DNA of 64,000 bases. Source: Moringa oleifera. Lineage: Eukaryota; Streptophyta; Magnoliopsida; Brassicales; Moringaceae. This document shows, one piece after another, positions 36,701 through 48,825 of the stretch. The stretch lies in NCBI GenBank assembly GCA_021397835.1, contig JAJFZO010000537.1:992001-1056000 (forward strand), in the 5' to 3' direction. Below the pieces are notes generated by a model. It did not search any database. It was not told the DNA's origin and was given only the letters and a program-made list of their open reading frames with translations. How positions within the stretch are numbered: position 1 is the first letter of the stretch; each line of letters starts with the position of its first letter. The position numbers and the translations under genes are program-made.

Positions 36701-38847
36701 TTGCCATGCTTCTTGCGAAAATTTGTAGGAACATTTGTCTAAGTATCTCAAATGTGTTAATGGACCCAGCTTTAAAGGATTTGTACCACTACCTTGTTCC
36801 TTTTATCAATAGGATCGAGAACACGCGCCCTGCACTTTATGGCATCTGACAATCCCTGCAAGTTTGCCATGGTAACGAACCTTTTGAATGTGATTTCGTG
36901 GGTTCTTTAATCCATCAAAACTGTTGATCTCGGGGGTTTTGAACCTTACGAGCACTAGTTCTATTAGAATTTTCGACGACAGCGAGCATCTTATAACTTG
37001 TCAATATTCCAAGTCCAAGTTATTAAGGTTTCCTTTGTTGAGTAAATCATTAATCATAATCTTCAATTGGTTTTTTATTTTGCCTATTTCTTCCTTTGGG
37101 TGGTGAAACGTGTATAAGCATTTGTTTGCGACCATCTTTCACTTGGTATTCTTGGAGCCTAGTCCAAGATCTTTATCTTCATTATCTAGGGTTGAATAGT
37201 TTGACGTCACTTCACCCACGATCTTCAAGAGGATCGAGGCTGATGATTGATGTATTAAAGGTTATGGATGATGTTGAGCTTCTTGGGGCAGCGTTGATGG
37301 ATCAGCACGTTAAGTATATCGGTTATTTGGTCAATACACTAGCTATCACTGGCAAACATGTCCATTTGTGATGAGCAAAATACTGGAGGCCCCACAAGGG
37401 GAAAAGTGAAGGCCATGGACACGTGCAGGTGCGGCAGAGGTGGTAAAATATGAAACATTGCTCTTGCCACCATAATTAGTATGGATATGGTCACCTAAAA
37501 AATCATACGAACTAGGGTGGCTCGGTGGGGTAACCACAAAGTTGCTGTGGAGGTCTACATTATGGTTAGGGATGATGAGATCGAGAGGGGTTGCACCATG
37601 GCAGGGAGTTAAGGTGCTTAACTAACTTGAGACAATGTTAGATTAGCCGTAATAAGGGCTTTTTAATTATCCTACACTTGGCTAATGGAATGGGTTTTTG
37701 GGGGCATGGTTATGGCTTTTCATCGCGAAAAGGTTTCCCACAAACGATGCTAATGATGGTACTTGAATTTTTTGGGTTATTTGACCAATGAGTCGTCAAG
37801 TATGGTTCAGGGAAACTAGACCTGTGAACAAAGCAATTGGGTCAAAGGGCCTTCACCAAACGATTAGGATGGCTTCCAATGCTCAAGTTAGTTGGTCGCT
37901 TGACCAAGGCTTAATGTAAATTTCATGGTCCCCCTGAATTGAACTTGGGGTCCTTCTTTTGTAGGTGTAGCGAAGGTACGCTTATCTTTTTCATTCTTCA
38001 TAGGACTGGTCCTAGTCCTGATTTGTAGGATAAGGGCTTATCCTTATTGCAATCGAAATTGTAGGTTTTTTGGCGACATAACATTATCTCTTTAGTGAGA
38101 TAGCCTCGTATGGCAGCACTTTTGATAATCATGATGATTGTTGTGTGGATAAGTAAGCACTATCTTATTTGACAAGCGACCACCTAACTATTCTGGCCAA
38201 GTAAGTGTTAATTTCATTTATAAGCCTGTTTTATGGGTGAATATTTTATTTTCTTAGGCTTTTTTTTGAACTTTTAAATAATAGTCTGGCTTTGAGTATC
38301 TAAGGCTCATACCAAGTTTGACCTCATCAGATATGAAAAAAGCTCATTTTATAATCTTGAAAACCATTTCATAATGTTGAAAAAAAAAAGGCAACATAAG
38401 TTCTAAAAATGTTTATAAATTAAAGAATTTAAGTTATGTTCTTATCAAATCTTATGCTCTCATTTTGTTTTAATCATTTTTTCTTAAAAAAAACCACTTG
38501 TCTAAACATTGAAGTGGACCACAAAATCGCACTTGCAAATTTGATTGACGAATAATTCGTCAAAGATCAATCAGCCTAAACAAGAGTGGAGACTTCTCAT
38601 CGTTGGTTTGTTGTGAAGCCCACCAAACCACCAAGCCTCTTGATAACAAAAATTTTGATATTACAAAATAACAAATTAAAGATATGACGGTTACACTACG
38701 TTTCAATGAAATTATTATAAACCTAATCTAAAATAAAATATAAATATAAATTTATAAATATATAAATATTTTAAAAATAATATCCAAAATCCTAATACAA
38801 GCAACAAGCAAAGTGTGCGGTGGTTTCAATATTCACGCTCCAAAGTG
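33748..38847. repeat. Intergenic block C, unit 2
   Basis: Collinear with 15928-20780, with small differences: one 29-bp unit instead of two near 33987, an added stretch near 36360-36500, and an extra 195 bp at 38619-38813. I see no gene. The 101-codon frame at 34185-34490 is also open in the other copy, but it resembles nothing I know. Confidence 0.6.
38619..38813. repeat. 195-bp segment present only upstream of the intact UGT
   Basis: Bounded by AAG at 38616-38618 and AAG at 38811-38813. The equivalent site in unit 1 (about 20744-20750) has a single GAAG followed by TGTGCGG. Its right part contains ATATCCAAAATCCTA, which recurs just upstream of the gene (about 38894). It could be a small insertion with a 3-bp target duplication, a local duplication, or ancestral DNA lost from unit 1. 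It lies about 250-450 bp upstream of the start codon. Confidence 0.6.
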
Positions 38848-39066
38848 GCCGTTGAAGATAATTTAAAATTAAAAAAATAAAACTAAATTTAAAATATCCA
38901 AAATCCGAGAGGGCCGGCCCTAAGATAATCTTTCCAAGGTCTTGTAAAGAAAAAGTGAGGAATGTGTATCTTTGCCCGAAGAGGGGCGCCTCCGTCTAAC
39001 CTGGCAGAATAAAGACGCACAGAAGCTCGAGCAATCCTTTTCTAGGAAGAGAAAGAGAGGGAGGAG
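38848..39066 (+). promoter_or_regulatory. Proximal promoter and leader of the intact UGT
   Basis: Conserved with 20781-20998 and ending in a purine-rich GAAGAGAAAGAGAGGGAGGAG leader before the ATG. No standard TATA box at a usual distance is obvious. Assignment as promoter rests on position and conservation only. Confidence 0.4.
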
Positions 39067-41124
39067 ATGACTTCCATGGCAGTAGCTGGAAAACCTCATG
39101 CAGTATTTGTGCCATTCCCACTTCAGAGTCACATCAAGGCATTGCTTAAACTGGCAAAGCTTCTCCACCATAGAGGCTTTTACATAACCTTTGTAAACAC
39201 AGAGTTCAATCACCAACGCTTTCTCAGATCGAGTGGGCCTGGTTCCCTCGATGGCCTGCCAGATTTTCGATTCGAAACCATCCCTGATGGCCTTCCTCCC
39301 TCCAACCCTGACGCCAACCAAGATACAATTGCTCTTTGCCGGTCTATTGGAACCAGCTTTTCGGGTCCATTCGGGGAACTCGTTTCCAAAATCATTGACT
39401 CCAAATCTGATGTTCCTCCAATCACCTGCATTTTTTCCGATGGCGTCATGCCCTTCACTGCAGAAGCTGCTCAACAGCTTGGCGTTCCTCTTGTCAAGTT
39501 CTTCACCGTCTCAGCCACTCTGGTGATGACCTTGAAACACTTTCAGGGTCTCAACGACAAGGGCATCTTTCCGCTTAAAGGTAAGTTTATAGAAAGTAAT
39601 CCATGAGCGAACCTAAAAGAGCTCAGTTTGGAACTTTCCTTCTTTAATATATATATATAGATATATGTCAAGGAAGCACATGAACTTCACTTCGGCCATC
39701 CCTAGAATTTTATGTATCTTGTGAAAGATACAAACTTGTTTTGGTTTCACTCAAAATTTGTGTAGAATTTCTATTGACAAGACTTACCGACTCAATGATT
39801 TGATATTGCTTTACTGTTCAACACCTTAAGGAGACTACAAGTAACTCCAGACTGTAACATCTAGGAGGACATATAATAAGCGATTATTGTACTCTGCTCC
39901 AGCTTTGGTGATGTCACAGGGGCTTGTTTTATGAATATTTAAATCTTTCGACTATGCAGTAGAAATTATGGCGTCTAATTTAATTTTTCATACTATTTCA
40001 AAAATGGTTGGCAAATTAATACACTTAGTGGATTGTTGGAGATCTCCCAGAGAAACGACTTTAACTATGTATTAGAAGAATTCTATGGTTTTCTGTTGGC
40101 TTTTTCAGGATTTTGTGTAATAGCATGAAAGTGGCAAGATGAAGGCATGCATATAAGCTGTTGAGCCACATAACTTAAATTTCTGTTTTAATTTGCAGAT
40201 GAGAGTCAGTTAACAAATGGGTACTTGGATACTTTTGTTGACTGTATTCCTGGCCTGAAGGGCGTCCGTTTGAGGGACTTGCCCGCCGGTTTTCGAACTG
40301 CAGATCGAAATGATTCCATGTTTAACTTCAACATGGATGTGGCTAGGAAAAGCCATGAATCCTCTGCAATCATTCTTCACACCTTCAATGCATTAGAGCA
40401 GGAGGTCTTGGATGCTCTTTCGTGCATGTATCCTGGTGTTTACGCCATTGGCCCTCTTCAATTACATCTCAATCGACTCCCGGAAGATCCTCTGAAGGCC
40501 ACTGGATACAATCTGTGGAAAGAGGACATCGAGTGCCTTCAATGGCTGGATCTCAAGCAACCCAACTCAGTGATTTACGTGAACTTTGGGAGCACAACAG
40601 TGATGACACACCAGCAACTAGTCGAGTTTGGAATGGGACTGGCTAGCAGCAAGCATCCTTTCCTGTGGATAATCAGGCCTGATTTGGTCTATGGTGAAAC
40701 TGCAGTGTTGCCACCTGAGTTTGTGGCCGCAGCAGAAGAAAGAGGTTTCATTGCAAGTTGGTGTCCACAAGAGGAAGTGCTCAATCATCCATCAGTTGCA
40801 GGATTTTTGACGCACAGCGGATGGAATTCTACGATCGAGAGCTTAGCTGCTGGGGTTCCAATGCTTTGCTGGCCATTCTCCGGCGATCAACCCACAAACT
40901 GTTGGTGTGCCTGCAACCAGTGGGGAGTGGGCTTGGAGATTCATCCTGATGTGAAGAGAGACCAAGTGGAGAAGCTTGTGAAAGAGCTCATGGAGGGAGA
41001 GAAGGGAAAGATGATGAAGGACAAAGCCATGCAGTGGAAAAGATTAGCAGAAGAAGCCACTGCTCCTAACGGTTCGTCATCTATCGATTTGGACAACCTG
41101 GTGAGCCAAGTGCTTTCGTCTTAA
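39067..41124 (+). CDS. UDP-glycosyltransferase, UGT85A family (complete, two exons)
   Basis: Exon 1 is 39067-39580 and exon 2 is 40199-41124. The intron (39581-40198) has GTAAGT and TTTGCAG ends and is phase 1, giving 479 aa, normal for the family. The family transfers glucose from UDP-glucose to a small hydroxylated acceptor in the cytosol. The N-terminal domain holds the probable catalytic His22 (QSHIKALLKLAKLLHHRGF) and partner Asp125 (CIFSDGVMPF). The C-terminal domain holds the 44-residue PSPG box, 359-402, from WCPQEE to GDQ, with His377, Trp380, Asn381, Ser382, Glu385, Asp401 and the terminal Gln402 typical of glucose users. Known UGT85 members act on cyanohydrins, terpenols, iridoid aglycones or cytokinins; the acceptor here is unknown. 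The usual GHINP after the His region start is SHIKA. It is the only complete UGT of the tandem array and looks functional. Confidence 0.95.
39581..40198 (+). other. Intron of the plus-strand UGT85A gene
   Basis: Phase 1, 618 bp, with GT-AG ends. It splits an Asp codon (residue 172) after LK, the position also used by the minus-strand gene, whose intron is 463 bp and clearly related. A short TA-rich tract lies at 39646-39666. Confidence 0.92.
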
Positions 41125-41163
41125 GGACTACCAAGTAACATATGTAATAGATGGCATACAACA

Positions 41164-41169
41164 AATAAA
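41164..41169 (+). terminator. Likely polyadenylation signal (AATAAA)
   Basis: AATAAA about 40 bp after the stop codon. The same motif in the same context follows the deleted copy (21341-21346) and the minus-strand gene (54031-54026). Confidence 0.5.
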
Positions 41170-42581
41170 AATCAGGACACAGTAAGTTTGTCTCACAAAC
41201 CCCAAGCAGAGGAAGAATTTAAAAAAAAAAAATGGAAAACAACAGTCGATGAGTTTTCTTCTTTACCTGAAGGGTTCTGTCTCTCTCTTTTTAGAATATT
41301 TATTGTTTCTTCCATTGACGATCTTTTATCAATATACCAAGCTTTCTCTCTTAGTGGCTGGCAGAAGAATTCCTTTTTTAAAAAAAAATAAAAAGTTCAT
41401 TTATTCTTTCAGATTTTTTTCCTTATTTAAAAAAAAAATTCTATTCCCTTTTATTTATATAGAGAAATAGCTTTATAAAGCAAGTAGCTCTTCAACTAAA
41501 GCTTAAAACTAATAACATCTAAAATTCTACTAACTTCAACTACCTTTCAGCTTACAAATATTAGTTCGTTCTGTCAACTTTGCTGATTTCCAACCTATCA
41601 ATTTTTGGCTGCAACGATGAAATACTATATAAGGCAATCGTTTAATTAATAAGCTTAAAGGAAAGTTCAAATATATAATTATAGCCAAAAGCGAAGCATT
41701 TTCCCAGTTCCCTGCCAGAGCCAAGAATACCTAAATTATCAATTATCTTTTACTAATTACTAATTATCATCAATAATTTCATAAATATATATTCTGCAAA
41801 TCATGTACAAAATGTGATTAGTTGAAATTGAGGATTTGCTTGCGTGGGTCACATTACATCCACGCGAGCAACCAGGCTTGCTTTAATTTGTCTTTGAAAG
41901 AAAATAGTCCTCAGTATTAATCGCAAATATATATATTCCTTAATCTTCAACCTTTATTGGGTATTTCATTGCACATATCTTTCTTCAATTGTCCGACTTT
42001 ATTAGGTGTTTCATTGCTTTTGTCTTTCTTACTACTTTTCAACCTTTTGTTAGGTACCATTGCATATATGTATATTAGTGGGCTCTTCCATTTCTTCACT
42101 TGGCTTTTAGTTGAGGCAACATTATTAGGCCAGCTATCTGCCTGTAGCTCTGACTTTTATGAAATAAGAGTAATTATATCAGCAAAGTTTAATTTGCTAT
42201 TGACGTGAGAATAGGGAAAGCTTGATTAACAATTCAAAAATCAATTACATATCTCTCTTTGGACTTGCATTTTTATTTTAATTTTATAATAAATATTTTT
42301 TTATAATATCTTCAAATATTTATTTATTGAGCATGAATTTTTATATTGTAATTAATCATGTTCATTTTGTATAATCCCATACATTTTCCTATATAGATTA
42401 CATCCAATCATTTCATACATGGTTTCCTTTGAATTTTGGTGTCCTATTCCTTCCCATGTATACGAGGAGAGTCACATAATTACCACATTTAATGTCATTA
42501 CTTGAGCAACAAATTTCAATACATTACAAAAATATATGTTATTTATTTATGTAATATTTTATTAATTATCAAAATTCATCG

Positions 42582-42582
<1 letters not shown>

Positions 42583-42619
<37 letters not shown>
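42583..42619. repeat. (TA)n microsatellite
   Basis: About 18 TA units without interruption. The matching site in unit 1 has about ten. Confidence 0.92.
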
Positions 42620-42622
<3 letters not shown>

Positions 42623-42799
42623 TAAAATACTGATGAATTTTTAGGCATGTTAGTAAATATATAATTATTATTAACAATAAAAAAATTTGTCCATATATAT
42701 CACATATATAATGGTAGTTTTTATTATCCATCACTAGAGTTATGGTATGTATTAACCAATAATGTATTGTTAACGATGACATGAAGGAAATGTATAGTA

Positions 42800-44215
42800 T
42801 CCAAATTTCTTATGGCAAAGCTTAGAAGGTAAAAGAATATGGATTGACATTGACATATGGGGACCTAATAGAGTCCTACCAGAAATTACCATGATACTGT
42901 TGCATGTTGCAATAAAGCACTCTAGGTACAATCACTAAAATAAAAACAGGTGATAATTAATGGATGATTAATTACTTTTTCATGGCGTTTGATCAATCAT
43001 TAAAGGGGTTCCATACAATTATTATGTCCATATTTGCAGTTTATGAAACTAATGTGAAAGGTAGGTTTAATGGCATCATGTTTTATGTTGCTGCAAGGAT
43101 AATACTAAGAAAATATATTCATTGGCATGGTTATGGTGACTTAAAGAATACCAACTCATAAGAGTGCGTGGTTCTTGAGATAACTTCAAAATGCACTTGG
43201 TCTTATGGAGAACTTGGTTACCATGTTGGATCATCACCAAAGTATCGCTAAGGGAGTTGCATCAATCTTCAAACAAGCCATGCATGGATTGTGTTTATGG
43301 CATATGACCTAGAATATTATGAACAAGTTTAAAAGGAAAAAGTGTCGAACATCTTTTACGGTACAACAAGGTCTTATCGAGTGAGCGAGTTCGATTAGCT
43401 TGTGTTTGAGTTAAAGGCACATTACCCTTCCACTTTTTATTACATACTTAAAGAATATGTTTGGATATAGTCACGTGTCTATTACCTAAGAAGATGATTT
43501 TAGATGATGATCACAAATATTTTGAAAAGTCTAAACTAGTGTTTATAGTTTGTACATGAGTTGTTGATGATGTTGATGACCTCACTTGCTAAATTAATTA
43601 AAAATATGATGCATTTGGTTCTATGATTGTCACTAAAAAGCCATGGATTTGAAATATCAACTTACAGATTCAACATATGTGATCACAAGTGAAAAGGTAG
43701 AAAGTTTCACCATACATGACCGTTGTGTCAATTGATTGGAACATGTTTATGGTGAAGAATAGAGGCAGTGAGCCACTACAATTTTTCATACTAAAGAATG
43801 CAGTGGCTGAGAATTTCAGTTTGGCCTTATGACATGTTTACATGCATTTGCTACTACTAGGTTCTTTGACATTTTGTTAATTTTGTTGTTTTTATTTGGT
43901 CCCCCATGTGTATGCATTTTAAACGTATGCACAAAACTACTATAATTTTAATGCTTAACATAGCCATTTTTACATATGCAAGGAAAGAGACTTGATTGCA
44001 TTGCCATGATTATAGACTACTACAAGCAAAAAACCATTTTATTGCATCCTCAAATCTCATTTACCCTATTGGTGACAAATCCACTTGGGATATACCCCAC
44101 ATGAAGTTAAGTCCAATATTGTGCTGCCTCTAAACAATAGAAAACAAGCAAGCAAACCAAGGAAGTGAAGAACCCCTTTTAGTGGGGAGGCCAATAGTTA
44201 AAGAAAAGTTCAAAG
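42800..44215 (+). pseudogene. Mutator-like (MULE) transposase remnant, unit 2
   Basis: The longer of the two MULE remnants. It reads AFDQSLKGFHTIIMSIFAVYET and then VKGRFNGIMFYVAARI and IHWHGYGDLKN in an open stretch (42964-43161). SPKYR.G, the CLWHM region and RSYRVSEFD follow. Beyond the point where the unit 1 copy ends it continues with a SWIM-type zinc-finger region (about 43690-43865, ending in C.SG.EFQFGLMTCLHAF). The C-terminal part resembles the tail of plant MULE proteins (about 44040-44190: DKSTW.IPHEVKSNIVLPL, KQASKPRK). Frameshifts and stops throughout make it inactive. No terminal inverted repeats were found by eye. Confidence 0.82.
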
Positions 44216-44544
44216 TATGTATAATTTTAAAAAAAAAAATGTTTAAGATATGAGTAGTATGACATAATCGACTAACATACCGAAAACCCTAAATGATCAA
44301 ATGTAAAAGCACATCATCTTAAGCGTTTAAAAATTATCGAACTAGGTCACATCTCAATTGTTGAAACTATTGTCTTGCTGGACATAACTAGCAAACTTGT
44401 CCAAACAGCAACATGGTGCCTTAATTGAATGGTGAATGACACAAATTGAAATAAACATAATGGTCCTAACTATATTTTTCCTAAGAACCTATTTGGATAT
44501 ATTAGTATAACATTTTTCATGTTATAAAAACTTAATAATTATAA
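44216..44544. other. Spacer between MULE remnant and block A
   Basis: Non-coding AT-rich DNA, with nothing recognised. It may be the 3' untranslated part of the MULE. Confidence 0.4.
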
Positions 44545-47500
44545 TAAATGTCAACTCATAATAATGTTGACAGTTTATCATGTGCCTTTTCTAGGTATGG
44601 TCAAGTCTGTAAATCTAACATTTATTATTCCCAAGTATCTTGTATTATTTTATAGCATAATTCATCTAATATTGATAATGTTCGTGCATCATTGACAACT
44701 TTTTTATATTATTTGTATGGTTCATGTATTATTTCCAAGCACATATTATTTGAAATAGAGTTAACGTCTTATAGGTAATGTTCATGCATGATTACTAGCA
44801 TTTGTGTATTATGCATATGGTTGATGTATTATTCCCAAGTTATATTTTATTATTTGATAATATTCGACCATATCATGTATTATTTATGATGTTCATGTAA
44901 TTTTTTGCTTAACATGTTTATGTTGTTCATATAATATTTTGATTTATCATATATTAATGAAACAGTTATCATATATTAGCTTTATAAATAATGTATTATT
45001 CTAAAATATCATGAAGTATTCATAACTAATTATATGGCCATGAAGTCTCCACTTGTGAAATTTGTAAATTACATTAACTTATAAGCTAACCATGTCATTA
45101 AAAAACATTCTTCATTTTACAACTGTGACTTACACAAACTTTTGATATAATTTAAAGATGTATTCATATCATCATTTTCATTATTCATTTTCCAATTGAT
45201 TCATTAGTAAAATTTCTCAATGGCTTAGTAGATGATGTAGTGGGCTCATTTGCATTAAACAGTTTAAGAGAGTTGGACCAATTGACTCATTATTAGTAAA
45301 AACATCCAAGGCAACATATATATAAATGGCTTCCATTTGTTTATCTTTGTGTTTAAATGGTCTATCTTGTAGAAAGTGTTCAATCATTTTAAGACATAAT
45401 ACCTCGTAATTGCCTTTGCATGTGGGTATGATATTATTAAATTATGTTTAATTTCTAATTAAAGTAATTCAAATATGCAAGTTCATGTTATTTTATACTT
45501 ACTCTTTTTGGCTAGGGAACTCGATGTTTTGAGATGTCTGTACAAGATATGTCATCATTTGGTGCATGCAAATATTCTGTGATGAAAATATCCACCTTAT
45601 CTTAATAGCTCAACCAGCATCCATTAGATGTCGAACATTTGTCTCAATTGATGTTGAGTGAGTACTTTTGCATGGATGAATCATAACTAATGTCATTGTT
45701 CACAAACTCACCTTGGACATAATCCCATATGTGGTTCTCATATTGCATGGAATTAACAACTATACCATCCTATTATATATGCTTAAGAATTTCATTTTTT
45801 TTAAAAAAGAACTCAACGTAATGAAAATATAATAATGGAAAACTCACAATTTCGATTCCATGTCATAGTATGCAACTGGATAACCTAGTCCCCTTGACCG
45901 CCTTAATAGTGCCGTCATCCCATGGGTAGCTCATTAAATTGACAACTTTACGTGGGCCAAGCTCTTTAAACATTAGCTGGATCTTTCTCCCTTGAGTCAC
46001 CCATATCCTCTCCAAAGACTAGAGCATTTTTGTTCATCTTTGTTGTGCTTTTTTTCAAAAAAGATATGAAGATTATTCTTGAATTGATCCCTTAATAAGC
46101 TTCTTAAAATGTTTTTTGCATCTCAATAGTAAAATAAACACATTATTTTCTTCTACTTTTCCTTTATTTTCTATATTGCCTTCAAGATAATTCATACATT
46201 CCATAGAAAAGAGAAACAAGTACATTGGCAATAACATACTCAAAAAATAATTAGTTCTTTTTAATAATGAATGGCATTCCCTTACTATTTAAAGTTTAAT
46301 ATAGGGACCTAAGCATTAAACGCTCAACAAGTCTACATGATTTTTTCCTAGAAAAAAGAGAAGAAGAACAAGAGTATGCATGTTGCCTTATAGAAAACAA
46401 GTAAGCATAATGCCTATTTTATAAAGACAGAAATCAAGGAAGCATCACTACATTAAACCCTGCTCATTGACTCAATAAATAGCTAATATAGAATCTAAAA
46501 AACCATAAAATCAAAAGGTTGTCCATGAAATCTTACAAAAACGAAATAAGAAATTAATGAGACAGAATAATAATCATAGCAAAGATTGAAAGATAAGTAG
46601 ATAATAGGATGTTACCAGCAAATTTGGTTATAAGTTGTGAGATTCAATGAGAGGAGAGAGATGTAGTGTTGTAAAGGAACTTAAGAGAAAGTTTTCTCAC
46701 TGCTTTACTCATTGCTTTACTTTAAAGAAATGTTTTTTTTTTCAAGAGATGTTTTTGCTAAGAAAATGCAAAGAGTCTCTTGTTCTGAAAACTAAAGAAA
46801 AGAAAAACTCTTGTTCTTCTAAGAGAAACTTCTTACCCCGCGTGAAAAAAAACCTCATCCTCTAGTTTGTCCTTGATATTCTTGGAACCAATTACAATAC
46901 CTTCTTTTTTAGTAGAATCCCCAAAAGGAAAAATGTTAGGGACTAGTTGGTGGAAAAAGGCATGACGTACTTTTTAGGGGGGTTTTGAGAACTTCTATTA
47001 AATATTCTAAAAGGTTCTAGGATGGGTCCAAAGACCTACTATGTCTTGAAGCTCAACTCATGAAAGCCTGACATGAACAACTAGAGTCTCACAACTCAAA
47101 GATGATTAAGCTAAAAAAAAAAAGAGAGAAAAGCTTGGCTTTAGTCGTGTTTAAGATTGAATTTCAACTTAACTCAGATTGGGAAAGGCTAAGTATTTAT
47201 CTCCCATCGAGATTGGGATCTGAGTTTTGATTGAGATGTGTGTTTACTTCGATGGAATTGTTTGCTTTTTTCCATTTTAATGCTCTTGAACTTGAGGCAT
47301 TGAGCAATTACTCCATGTCAAGAGGGTGCTCCTTAACCAAAACGTCTAAGTCTCTTCATCATCTTTCTTTTAACTTTTTCTCTTAAAACCCAAATCTTTT
47401 TTTTTCTTTCCTATAATATCTCAGACTTTTCACCCTCTCTCTTAGTAGCTCTTAAGCTTTCTTGTTGTATCATGTTTATTTTTATTTTTATTTTTATTTG

Positions 47501-48590
47501 AGAACTTACTTTTGCTAGTGTCTTTCATTCATCATTGGATACCAATTCACCACTTTCTTCATTGGTGTTTCTTAAATTTTGACTTCCTTTAACTTTCTCG
47601 TGTTTATATTTTTTAGGTTTTGGGTTATCAGACATTAGTGAAATAAGTCCATCAACCCTTTCTACCAATAGTTTAGATAAGTTTAAGAACTTTTACTCAA
47701 TTCCCAACACAGTGAAACTAGAAGTACCAAGTAGGGATAACCAGCTATAAACCTTTTGTCTCGACTAGGTTTATGTATTTGAAGATTTTATGAATGAGTT
47801 TTGAAAACTACCCCTTCATTGTTTCTTTTAGATGATATGTATTTCTTAAAGGTTATCCATCCTACTTAGTACCCAATGCTTAGAGATGCACGATGGCTTT
47901 CTTGATGAGTTATGAAGAAATCAATTGCAATGGGTTGTCAATCATCATGTTTACCATATATATATATAGTTTAAAGTCTAACAAAGGTCCTTGTGGGATG
48001 AACATGGTTTCTAGTATTTCAATCCTAAGTTTACATCCCTATTTAGTAAAGGTGGTTAGTTTACATTGAATAAATAGTGGAGAAAAAGTCTTTTTGGGCT
48101 TTCTTGGAAGGCATGAACCTTAATCTCAATAAATGTTTATATCAAGTACAAAATATAGAGACAACCTAGAAGTAGATATTGTCTTTTGTGGCAACCCCTA
48201 AGTTGCTTAAAGAATAGACAAAGAGGATAACATCCAACCTTACTATTCCAAATGGCTATAAACAAAGTCCATATAATCCTTTTAGAAGATCAACATAGGA
48301 TAAAATCAAGATCAGTATGGCTGAGTTCTAAACCTTGTGAAATTAGTTTCCCTTTCAAGAATAGAAAACAACATCATAACCATTTATATATAGAGTATCT
48401 TGAAGGGAAAGAAATGAGTTCAACCCCTCCACTCCTCAAGTATTTATAGTATAAAAATCAATTATCGAAAGGTAAACAATCATTTTTTTTATTAATACTT
48501 TACCTGTGTTAGAGCTATGTGATGCTAAAATTATTTTTTAACGTAATGTTGCTATATATCTTAGTCTAATATTGATATATTTTGAGAATT
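44545..48590. repeat. Repeat block A, copy 3
   Basis: Collinear with 386-4187 as far as about 48347. It then jumps to the equivalent of 6196-6440 (48348-48590), so the 2-kb part equivalent to 4188-6195, with the coiled-coil end of the gag-like frame, is missing. The N-terminal gag-like part survives in damaged form at about 47960-48347. The open frame at 46647-46865 is a low-complexity Lys/Phe stretch, not a gene. Confidence 0.7.
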
Positions 48591-48825
48591 AAAGGTCGAA
48601 CGAGTATGAGATCTTTATATTCTCCATTATTAAAAAAAAAAATTAGGATTAAAGGTTAAACAAGAGGGACACTTCTATATTTTTCATCATAATTTTTTTT
48701 CAATGGATTAAAGGTTGAACAAAAGCGATATCTTTACATTTCTCCATCATAAAAAAATGATTTTAAGAATTAAAAGTGAAACAAGGGTTAAATTTTTATA
48801 TTCTCCAAAAAATATTTGCTATTTT
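48585..48825. repeat. Minisatellite, four units of about 60 bp
   Basis: Units start near 48585, 48647, 48706 and 48766. Each begins GATTAAAGGT(T/C)GAAC or a close variant, has TCTTTATATTCTCCATCAT in the middle and ends in a poly-A or poly-T run. Units differ at several sites. It lies exactly at the end of the tandem array. Confidence 0.8.

Larger units (their letters stand above)
41125..42799. repeat. UGT 3' flank, unit 2
   Basis: Homologous to 21302-22309 and, in its first 0.6 kb, to the 3' flank of the minus-strand UGT and to 6480-6841 and 25390-25748. The open frames here (41188-41470, 41957-42208) are low-complexity AT-rich stretches. No gene. Confidence 0.65.

Noticed and set aside
38920..39474. 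A 184-codon frame on the minus strand over the UGT promoter and exon 1
   Set aside because: It is antisense to a certain exon. Similar minus-strand frames over the other copies arise from the codon structure of the UGT. It has no recognisable domain.
40422..40949. Other-frame open stretches inside UGT exon 2 (also at 54266-54793)
   Set aside because: These are shadows of the real coding frame, present in both genes because the coding sequence is conserved.
48585..48825. Regularly spaced repeats considered as a CRISPR-like array
   Set aside because: The units are imperfect, contiguous and without unique spacers, and the genome is a plant nuclear one. It is a minisatellite.
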